Source: Thalassospira lucentensis (GTDB lineage Bacteria; Pseudomonadota; Alphaproteobacteria; Rhodospirillales; Thalassospiraceae). From it: a stretch of 64,000 nt of DNA. The notes below the pieces were generated by a model. The model was not told the origin of the DNA, made no database searches, and saw only the letters and a program-made list of their open reading frames with translations. Each line of letters opens with the position of its first letter. The first letter of the stretch is position 1. The translations under genes were made by a program, and so were the position numbers. Below are positions 25,265 to 32,819 of the stretch, one piece after another. Where the stretch lies: positions 1 to 64,000 of the forward strand of contig NZ_LPVY01000004.1 of NCBI RefSeq assembly GCF_001613805.1. The letters run 5' to 3'.

Positions 25265-27940
25265 ATGTCCGATCATCATATTCAGCCATTACCGGAAATC
25301 CTTGCACATCTGAATGTTTCCCCCGAGATCGGCCTTTCGGAAACGGACGCCACAGAACGCCGGAAGAAATACGGCAGGAACAGCCTTGAGGACCAGAAGC
25401 ACGTCTCTTTCTGGACCATCCTGATCCGGCAATTTGTGGGGCTGATTGTCTATATGCTGGCCGGTGCCGCGGCCCTTTCATTTTATTTCGGCGACCTGAC
25501 CGAGGGCATTGCCATCGTCGTGGTGCTGATCATCAATGCAGCCATCGGCTTTACATCCGAATTCAGGGCCATCCGTTCGATGGAGGCATTGCTAAAGCTT
25601 TCAAGTGTTCACGCCAAGGTAAGGCGGGATGGGCAAATCCACGTGCTGGAGGCCCGCGACATCGTACCGGGCGATATTGTTATCTTTGAAGCGGGCGACA
25701 TTATTCCGGCTGATATCCGTTTGATAGAATGCAGCAACCTGCAGGCAGATGAATCTGCTTTGACAGGGGAATCCGTTCCGACGGACAAAACCATCAACCT
25801 GCCCGATGATGCCAGAACCGATGAAAACCTGCCGCTTGGTGATCGCACGAATATGGTGTTCAAGGGCACAGCCATCAGCCGCGGGGACGGATCGGGTGTC
25901 TGTGTTGCCACCGGAATGACAACCGAACTTGGTCATATCGCGGCGATGACCGAAATGGCAGAAGCCGAAACATCACCGCTTGAAAAACGTCTTGATACGC
26001 TGGCTGGTCATCTTATCTGGGCCACTTTGGGACTGACCATATGCATCGCCATTGTCGGCATTTATGTCGGCAAAGACATGGTGATGATGCTCAAGACCGG
26101 TATCGCCCTTGCGATTGCCGCCGTCCCAGAAGGATTGCCGATTGTTGCAACGGTTGCCCTTGCCCGCGGGATGTGGCGGATGGCGAAACGCAATGCCCTG
26201 ATCAAGAACCTGTCAGCCGTTGAAACGCTGGGTGCGACCACGGTTATCATGACCGATAAAACCGGAACGCTTACCGAAAACCGGATGACGGTCGTGGCCC
26301 TCAGGACCTCGGAAAACGAAGTTGATTTTACGTCATCTCCTGGCGCATTGCTGGCAGCAAACAGCCCGGAAGAACTGGCCATACGGATTGCCGTTTTGTG
26401 CAACGATGCAATTCTGCTGCCATCCGGCAGCACGGAAAAGCATATTGGCGACCCGATGGAACTGGCCCTGCTTGAAGTCGCCCGGAATGCAGGCATTGAC
26501 CAGACAGAACAACAAGCCAGATACCCCGAAATCGCCAAAGAAGCTTTCAGCGCGCAGACCCGCATGATGGCAACCTTTCATCGCGATCAAAATAACCCCG
26601 ATACCCTGTTTGTTGCGATCAAGGGCGCACCCGAAGCCGTCATAAAAAACAGCACCGGCTTCCTTGAAAATCATGGCTCGCGTGAAATGGACGAAAAAGC
26701 CCGGCGGCGCTGGTCGGATTTAAGCAATGACATGACGCAAAAGGGCTTGCGCGTTCTTGCTCTCGCCATGAAAAATGCCCCTGCGGTCGATACGCCCCCC
26801 TATCAGGATCTGATCCTGATTGGCCTGATCGCCCTTCTTGATCCCCCGCGAGAAGATGTTCCTGCCGCAATACAGGCCTGTCATGCGGCGGGGGTTCGGG
26901 TCATCATGGTAACGGGCGATCATATCGGCACCGCCAGAAATATTGCGACGCAAGTCGGACTTTGCGATGCAACGGCATCCGGGCTTGAAGGCAGGATGCT
27001 TCAGGCAACCGACCTGACACAGAAAACAGAACGTGACCGCATTCTTGCCACCCCCGTTTTTGCAAGGGTCAGCCCCGAAGCAAAATTAAATCTGGTTTCC
27101 CTTCACCAGCAGGCAGGTGCCATTGTTGCCATGACTGGCGATGGCGTTAACGATGCCCCCGCGCTTAAAAAAGCCGATATCGGCATCGCAATGGGCAAAA
27201 GAGGCACAGACGTCGCCCGCGAAGCCGCAGACATGGTTCTGCGTGACGATGCCTTCCCGTCAATCGTAACCGCGATGCATCAGGGAAGGGTTATTTTTGC
27301 CAATATACGCACCTTTGTGCTGTATCTGATGTCATGCAATCTCAGCGAGATACTCGTGATCGGCCTTGCCGTGCCAAGCGGTCTTCCCTTACCGCTTCTG
27401 CCGTTGCAGATTTTGTATCTTAACCTTGTAACGGACGTGTTTCCGGCTTTCGCACTTGGTATTGGCGAAGGAGACCGGCATGTGATGAACCAGCCCCCAC
27501 GCGATCCCAAAACACCGGTTCTGACCAAACAGGATTGGGGCGGCATTCTTTTTTACGGCGCATTGATTACGGTCGGAGTACTTGGTGCTTTCGCCATGGC
27601 ACTGCATGTTTTCAACCTTGGGGATCAGGAAGCTTTGTCGGTATCATTCCTGACACTTGCAACCGCACAGTTGCTGCATGTTTTCAACATGCGTGCCCGA
27701 TCTTCCGGCTGGATTTTCAACGATGTTACCCGCAACCCTTTCATCTGGATTGCCTTGGGAATTTGCGTGCTCCTGATCGGGTTGACGCTTTATGTTCCCG
27801 CACTGTCCCGGCTGCTCATGATTGCACCGCCAAGCGGCACGGGATGGCTTCTGGTGATCGGGGGAAGTCTGGTACCGCTGGTTATCGGGCAGGCCGCGAA
27901 AATATTCACCAAACCGGCAAAGCAACCTGTGTCGTCTTAA
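25265..27940 (+). CDS. P2-type cation-transporting ATPase
   Basis: 891 residues from the ATG at 25265 (AAAGG 7 nt upstream). Cation ATPase N-terminal domain, actuator TGES (in ADESALTGESVP), phosphorylation site DKTGTLTEN (Asp331), nucleotide-binding KGAPE, hinge TGDGVNDAPALKKADIG, and ten predicted membrane helices. Helix 4 has PEGLP, and helices 5-6 keep Glu (NLSEIL), Asn and Asp (LNLVTD). By my alignment these correspond to the SERCA site residues Glu309, Asn768, Glu771, Asn796 and Asp800, so export of Ca2+ or another divalent cation is likely; Na+ or Mg2+ specificity is not excluded. It is flanked by a divergent gene, with no regulator adjacent. Confidence 0.94.
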   Translation: MSDHHIQPLPEILAHLNVSPEIGLSETDATERRKKYGRNSLEDQKHVSFWTILIRQFVGLIVYMLAGAAALSFYFGDLTEGIAIVVVLIINAAIGFTSEFRAIRSMEALLKLSSVHAKVRRDGQIHVLEARDIVPGDIVIFEAGDIIPADIRLIECSNLQADESALTGESVPTDKTINLPDDARTDENLPLGDRTNMVFKGTAISRGDGSGVCVATGMTTELGHIAAMTEMAEAETSPLEKRLDTLAGHLIWATLGLTICIAIVGIYVGKDMVMMLKTGIALAIAAVPEGLPIVATVALARGMWRMAKRNALIKNLSAVETLGATTVIMTDKTGTLTENRMTVVALRTSENEVDFTSSPGALLAANSPEELAIRIAVLCNDAILLPSGSTEKHIGDPMELALLEVARNAGIDQTEQQARYPEIAKEAFSAQTRMMATFHRDQNNPDTLFVAIKGAPEAVIKNSTGFLENHGSREMDEKARRRWSDLSNDMTQKGLRVLALAMKNAPAVDTPPYQDLILIGLIALLDPPREDVPAAIQACHAAGVRVIMVTGDHIGTARNIATQVGLCDATASGLEGRMLQATDLTQKTERDRILATPVFARVSPEAKLNLVSLHQQAGAIVAMTGDGVNDAPALKKADIGIAMGKRGTDVAREAADMVLRDDAFPSIVTAMHQGRVIFANIRTFVLYLMSCNLSEILVIGLAVPSGLPLPLLPLQILYLNLVTDVFPAFALGIGEGDRHVMNQPPRDPKTPVLTKQDWGGILFYGALITVGVLGAFAMALHVFNLGDQEALSVSFLTLATAQLLHVFNMRARSSGWIFNDVTRNPFIWIALGICVLLIGLTLYVPALSRLLMIAPPSGTGWLLVIGGSLVPLVIGQAAKIFTKPAKQPVSS

Positions 27941-27963
27941 GGCCAATCACCCTACGAAACGCA

Positions 27964-27991
27964 ATGTGCCGGATAACATTACCCGGCACAT
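27964..27991 (+). terminator. Possible terminator after the P-type ATPase
   Basis: 9-bp arms (ATGTGCCGG / CCGGCACAT) with a 10-nt loop, 24 nt past the stop and between convergent genes. There is no clear U-tract, so termination strength is uncertain. Confidence 0.45.
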
Positions 27992-28033
27992 CAATTCCAC
28001 CACAGGTATCGCCAAAGGATATATATCAGGTCC

Positions 28034-29020
28034 TTACAGAAGCCCTTCAATCACCCGATCCGGCGGCGTGTGACCATCAACAAAGGTCTTGATATTGATC
28101 AGGACCTTTTCGCCCATATCAACACGCCCCTCAATGGTGGCCGACCCCATATGCGGCAGCAAAACAGCGTTCTGCAGCTCAAGCAATTTCGGGTTCACTG
28201 CCGGTTCATGTTCGAACACGTCAAGCCCGGCCCCGGCGATCTCGCGATCAGCCAGCATTCGGGTCAGTGCCGGTTCGTCAACAATCTCGCCACGCGCCGT
28301 GTTGACCAGAATGGCATGCGGCTGCATCAGTTTAAGGCGACGGGCCGACAGTAAATGATAGGTTGCCGGGGTGTGCGGGCAGTTGACCGACACGATATCA
28401 ACATGCGCCAGCATCTGATCCAGGCTTTCCCACCAGGTCGCATCCAGTTCCGCCTCGGTATCGGGATGAACACGACGGCGGTTATGGTAATGCACCGACA
28501 GGCCAAAACCTTTGGCACGGCGCGCCAATGCCCGGCCGATGCGCCCCATGCCAACAATGCCAAGCCGCTTGCCCCAGATACGATGCCCCAGCATGGATGT
28601 TGGCGCCCAGCCGCTCCATTCGCCGCTGCGGATCATGCGTTCACCTTCGGCCACGCGACGCGATACCGCAAGAATCAGCGCCATCGTCATGTCGGCGGTG
28701 TCTTCGGTCAGGACATCGGGTGTGTTGGTCACGGTGATGCCGCGCGACCGTGCGGTTTGCAGATCGACATGGTCAACACCCGTCCCGAAATTGGCGATCA
28801 GGCGCAAATTCGGCCCCGCATGGGCAAGCACGGCGGAATCGATCCGGTCGGTTACCGTCGGGACAAGGACATCTGCCTGTTTGACCGCTTCGATCAGTTC
28901 GGGCTTGGACATCGGCACATCGTCGATGTTCAGGCGCGCATCAAACAGTTCCATCATGCGGGTTTCAATCGCTTCCGGCAGTTTGCGGGTCACGATGACG
29001 AGCGGTTTTTTCTTGGTCAT
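28034..29020 (-). CDS. D-isomer 2-hydroxyacid dehydrogenase (glyoxylate/hydroxypyruvate reductase-like)
   Basis: 328 residues. The Rossmann domain opens with GKRLGIVGMGRIGRALARRA (GXGXXG). The catalytic triad is visible as Arg (NTARGEIVDE), Glu (DVFEHEP) and His (LPHMGSAT). The basic residues after the second strand (HNRRRV) indicate NADP(H) preference, as in GhrA/GyaR-type enzymes. Reduction of glyoxylate or hydroxypyruvate is likely. A malyl-CoA-lyase-like enzyme elsewhere in this window could produce glyoxylate, but the genes are far apart. It is convergent with the P-type ATPase. Confidence 0.93.
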   Translation of the reverse strand: MTKKKPLVIVTRKLPEAIETRMMELFDARLNIDDVPMSKPELIEAVKQADVLVPTVTDRIDSAVLAHAGPNLRLIANFGTGVDHVDLQTARSRGITVTNTPDVLTEDTADMTMALILAVSRRVAEGERMIRSGEWSGWAPTSMLGHRIWGKRLGIVGMGRIGRALARRAKGFGLSVHYHNRRRVHPDTEAELDATWWESLDQMLAHVDIVSVNCPHTPATYHLLSARRLKLMQPHAILVNTARGEIVDEPALTRMLADREIAGAGLDVFEHEPAVNPKLLELQNAVLLPHMGSATIEGRVDMGEKVLINIKTFVDGHTPPDRVIEGLL

Positions 29021-29222
29021 CTGCCGTTCCTATGCGGTCTTTTAACTCTTTTGCTGACAAGATGGGTTTCATGCGCCAAATGCGCTCTTGCCGCAATGCA
29101 GTGATGCCACGGCACAGGGTATTAAAGCAAGAATTTTGACGTCATTTTTGTAATTTTATTTCTTAAAGACTGAGGTTAGCCGATTTCCGGCAGCAGAAGA
29201 AAGAGCAGGGAAAACCGTCACA

Positions 29223-29735
29223 ATGCCGCGGATCAGCCGTAAATTCCTTCATACTTTTATCGCCATGATGATCCTTGGCAGCCTTGGCGCGCCGATTGTC
29301 GCCAGCGCACAGGAGTCAGGTCTGCCGATCCCGCGCTTTGTTGCGTTGCGATCAGATAAGGTTCACCTGCGATCCGGACCCGGTCTGCGATATCCAAAGG
29401 TCTGGATTTATCAGCGCCGCAACATGCCGATGGAAGTGATTTCGGAATTTGACACCTGGCGCAAGGTTCGCGACTGGGAAGGCAGCGAAGGATGGGTACA
29501 TCAAAGCCTTTTGCTTGGATCGCGCCATGTGATTGTTACCGCCGATACCATCACGCTTTATTCCGCAGCCGATGAAAATGCGCGCAAGATCGCCCTGATT
29601 TCCAATTCCGTCATCGGCAAGATCGAAACCTGCCCGCGTTCTGTTGACTGGTGCCAGTTACAGTTTGGCGACTTCGAGGGATGGGCACCGCGACAGGGTT
29701 ACTGGGGCATCTATGACGGGGAATATATCGAATAG
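29223..29735 (+). CDS. Secreted bacterial SH3-domain protein
   Basis: 170 residues. A signal peptide (about 1-30, ending near ASAQES) is followed by two SH3-like modules: VALRSDKVHLRSGPGLRYPKVWIY (about 40-64), the classical SH3_3 opening, through GWVHQSLL, and a second, more diverged module starting near VIVTADTITLYSAAD and ending GWAPRQGYWGIYDGEYIE. Such periplasmic proteins bind cell-wall peptides. Homologues are common in Rhodospirillales and Rhizobiales. It is alone on its strand and convergent with the flagellin-like gene. Confidence 0.9.
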   Translation: MPRISRKFLHTFIAMMILGSLGAPIVASAQESGLPIPRFVALRSDKVHLRSGPGLRYPKVWIYQRRNMPMEVISEFDTWRKVRDWEGSEGWVHQSLLLGSRHVIVTADTITLYSAADENARKIALISNSVIGKIETCPRSVDWCQLQFGDFEGWAPRQGYWGIYDGEYIE

Positions 29736-29775
29736 AGGTCTTTTTAGGTCTCTGTCAGGGGCAAGGACAAGAACA

Positions 29776-30843
29776 TCAGGCTTCTATCGATACACGCGAT
29801 CCACTGGTTCCACTCGCACCACCTGCCCCGCCGCCTGATGAAGCCCCGCCAATTCCCGTGCCACTACCGTTGCTGTCATAGCCACCAAACCCGGTGGATA
29901 GAGGCGGATTACTGGTATTTGTTCGCGCATCCGGCGTGAAGTATTCCGTATCATCCCGGTCAAACGGATCCGCATTTGGATCATAGGCAAACGGATCATC
30001 CCGTTCGGTAACAGGTTCTGGCCGCGGTTCTGGCAGGCTGATGCCCCCAACGGTCACGGTCTGGTCCTGCAACCGTGCGGATACCTCACCAAGATAGCCC
30101 TGGAATGCCTCTATAATTCCTGACCGTGCCTGATCGGTGATGTTTGGCTCGGCGGCGGCAAGCTGCGCCTGCAGGATATTATCCCCCGCGACCTGCGAAA
30201 CGCGGCTGCGATCTGCGGCACCGGCAATGCTTTGACGATCCGCCTGTAATGACAGTTCCCGGCTGGAAAGCGCTTCCTGCGCGGCATCGACAAGATCACG
30301 CGCATTCGAAACTGCCGCATCATCCGAAACATCAATGGCGGATAAGCCGGTGGCCAGTCCCTCGGTACCAGATGCAAACAGTTCGACATTCAGGCGATCA
30401 CTGGATGTCGTGCCGGACCCGATCTGCAATTCAATTGTTCGGTCACTAATAAGCAGATCTTGACCATCGTAATTGCTGCTGGCCGCAATATCGTCGATCT
30501 GTTCGAGATAATCCTGAATCTGTGATGAAATAAATGCGCGCTCTGTCCGCGAAAGCGATGAATTGTTTTCAACGCTGGTGACCAGCGTATCAATCTCATC
30601 AAGAACGGAACCGATCCGCGAAAGATCGTTGGCAGCGACATCAAGAAGATCATCTGCGCGCCCAAGTGATCCGCGCAAATCCTGCGATGCCGAACTGCTA
30701 TGACGCAGGGCATCATTGCTGCGGCTGGTATTCTGGGAAGTACTGCTTTGGATGCTGTCGACGGACGCAAGCAGACGGTTCTGCGGCGCAATCGCGCGCG
30801 CGGTGTCAGTATAGACCGGATAGGGACTACCAACTGCCTGCAA
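29776..30843 (-). CDS. Flagellin-like protein lacking internal methionine and a D0 start
   Basis: 355 residues with a TTG start at 30843; GGAAACGG lies upstream, and the frame contains no ATG codon at all, so a non-ATG start is forced. Residues about 60-130 match the flagellin D1 helix pattern (ERAFISSQIQDYLEQIDDIA followed by SNYDGQDLL). A second helical region (about 200-260) resembles the C-terminal D1 helix. The canonical flagellin N terminus and C-terminal D0 helix are missing. From about 265 on it is Pro/Asp-rich and then Gly/Ser-rich. It could be a flagellin-related filament or cap accessory, or a repurposed coiled-coil protein. No flagellar genes are adjacent. Confidence 0.75.
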   Translation of the reverse strand: MQAVGSPYPVYTDTARAIAPQNRLLASVDSIQSSTSQNTSRSNDALRHSSSASQDLRGSLGRADDLLDVAANDLSRIGSVLDEIDTLVTSVENNSSLSRTERAFISSQIQDYLEQIDDIAASSNYDGQDLLISDRTIELQIGSGTTSSDRLNVELFASGTEGLATGLSAIDVSDDAAVSNARDLVDAAQEALSSRELSLQADRQSIAGAADRSRVSQVAGDNILQAQLAAAEPNITDQARSGIIEAFQGYLGEVSARLQDQTVTVGGISLPEPRPEPVTERDDPFAYDPNADPFDRDDTEYFTPDARTNTSNPPLSTGFGGYDSNGSGTGIGGASSGGGAGGASGTSGSRVSIEA

Positions 30844-31012
30844 TGCCGTTTCCGCACAAACAAGCCGGTTATGCAGCTACATGCCGCGTCCCGGTCCGAA
30901 CCACAATGGTTCAAATCCGGGCAGCCCATCCTGGAAGTCCGGCGGAAAAACCAGACACAAGTATAGCGTATTTGAGGTTAAATATTAAACCAAAACAAGC
31001 AACTGAAGAAGT

Positions 31013-32410
31013 TTACGACAAAGCCGACTTCGGGCGATGCAAAACAGCAAACAATTCAAGATGCGATGACCATAAAAACTGGTCTACCGGCACCACCTGT
31101 TTCAGCTCATAGCCACCATTGCGCAACACCCTGATATCACGCGAAAAAGTTGCCGGATTGCAGGATACCGCAATCAGCCATTCCGGCCCGTCGACAGCAA
31201 GATACTCGCACTGCGCCAACGCCCCTGCCCGCGGCGGATCAAACAGCACCAGATCAAGCCCCGAAAGATCGGATTTATCCAGCGGCCGCCGGAACAGATC
31301 GCGTTCGACAACCTTGATCGGACTCGACGATTGCCCCACCGTATACTGCAGGCTGCGCACGGCACGTGGATCACTCTCGACCGCCACGACATTGCGTCGA
31401 TCCCCGCCGAGTGCCAGCGCAAAGGTAAAGCTGCCAATGCCGCAAAACAGATCGGCAACATGGCGGGCCGGAATGCGTTGCAAGGCCGTCTTGATGGCAT
31501 TGACAAGCGATGCCTCGCCACTTTGCGTCGCCTGAAGGAAACCACCGGGTGGAACCGGGACATCAATCCCCTCGAATGCAACGGTCGGCGTACGGCGTGC
31601 GGCAACCGGCTCATCATTTGCGTCGCCGACTTTCCAGCTTAGCCTTGCCAGATCAAGATTTTCGGCAAACTCGGCCAGATCCTGCCGCATATCGAGCCCC
31701 GGCTCGACCCCCGCATGTATCACCACATCAAGGCCATTATCGGCACGGGTCGCAAACACTTCCTTGATCGTCTTGGCAGCATCCGGATCACATTTGCCAA
31801 GAAAGGTTTCAAAGGCATCACGAAACGCCATCAGGTCCGGATGCAAAACCGCGCAGTCGGTAATGTTGACAACAGTATGGCTGAACCGGCCATGGAAACC
31901 AACATGAACACCGGTTGCCCCCACATGAACCGCAAAACCGGCCCGGCGGCGACTTGCCGGCGGCGAAATTTCGACTGCCCCCACCAGTTCCTCTGCCTCG
32001 TCGGGATCAATTCCGGCACGCTGAACTGCGATAATTGCCTTCTGGCGCTTCCAGTCGCGATAACTGTCATCATCAAGATGCTGCAACGCACATCCGCCGC
32101 AGCTTTCATAATGGCTGCACCGCGGGGCACTGGCAGGCGTACTGCGCGCGATCAGTTCGACCAGCTCCGCACCATACCCGTCACCGCGTTTTTGGCGCAG
32201 CGCCACACGCACTTCATCCCCAGGCAGCACGCAATCGACATAGGCGATGATACTGGAACCATCCGGCCCCGTGATGCTTGCAATACCATCACCCCGCGCA
32301 CCGATTTCACGGATAGTCGTCGTCGCCTCAAACCCGATCAACGGATCGCGACGCGGCGCGGACTTACGACGCCCACCGCGGGCACGTGGATTACGGTGAT
32401 GATGTTTCAT
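31013..32410 (-). CDS. 23S rRNA/tRNA (uracil-5-)-methyltransferase, TrmA/RlmCD family
   Basis: 465 residues from the ATG at 32410 (AGAGAG upstream); 21 extra residues from 32473 lack a ribosome binding site. A basic N-terminal tail is followed by a TRAM domain (about 25-85), an iron-sulfur cluster motif C-SHYES-C-GG-C with a partner cysteine further on, and a SAM-binding core (ADLFCGIGSFTFALA). The catalytic LFDPPRAGA and VSCNPATFSRDI motifs carry the nucleophilic Cys region. These enzymes make m5U in 23S rRNA. Whether the target is U747 or U1939 cannot be told. Confidence 0.94.
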   Translation of the reverse strand: MKHHHRNPRARGGRRKSAPRRDPLIGFEATTTIREIGARGDGIASITGPDGSSIIAYVDCVLPGDEVRVALRQKRGDGYGAELVELIARSTPASAPRCSHYESCGGCALQHLDDDSYRDWKRQKAIIAVQRAGIDPDEAEELVGAVEISPPASRRRAGFAVHVGATGVHVGFHGRFSHTVVNITDCAVLHPDLMAFRDAFETFLGKCDPDAAKTIKEVFATRADNGLDVVIHAGVEPGLDMRQDLAEFAENLDLARLSWKVGDANDEPVAARRTPTVAFEGIDVPVPPGGFLQATQSGEASLVNAIKTALQRIPARHVADLFCGIGSFTFALALGGDRRNVVAVESDPRAVRSLQYTVGQSSSPIKVVERDLFRRPLDKSDLSGLDLVLFDPPRAGALAQCEYLAVDGPEWLIAVSCNPATFSRDIRVLRNGGYELKQVVPVDQFLWSSHLELFAVLHRPKSALS

Positions 32411-32819
32411 GAACTCTCTCTTTGGATCGATATTTCTCAGCACCGTGCGGGATGGCGCTTCGGGCATCGACATACACCAGATATGCTATGGCGAACAGAC
32501 CCGCACAATGCATGGCTGCCCAAAGGCCGGAAATCCGCCTTTCGCTCCGGCAAGTGACCTGCCGGTCAGTTGAAATTTGGCTTTTATTGTCTTTTGCGCA
32601 CGCTCAAACCCTTAAAATCGTGTAAGAATGCCCCCATAAACAGCGTAGTGGATTAATCTGGGGGCCACAAAGCGCGGTGAGGCTATTTTCGATAATCACA
32701 AGAACGCCGTCCCGTCAGTGCAATCATTGTGACAGTTGCCCATAGGAGCAATCTGTCCCTTGCGGTCGAGACGCAGAATAATATCACGGTCCGCCATAAC
32801 CGTGAGACTTGGGGAAGAC
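32411..32819. other. 409-nt divergent intergenic region
   Basis: It separates the divergent RNA methyltransferase and CHASE/GGDEF/EAL genes and should contain both promoters. I see no open frame of coding character and no hairpin of note. The only near-promoter pattern (TTGTCT with a 19-bp gap to TTAAAA near 32585) is weak. Confidence 0.4.

Noticed and set aside
25265..27940. P-type ATPase as horizontally acquired island gene
   Set aside because: No integrase, tRNA, direct repeat or clear compositional break flanks it; slightly different codon choice by eye is not enough.
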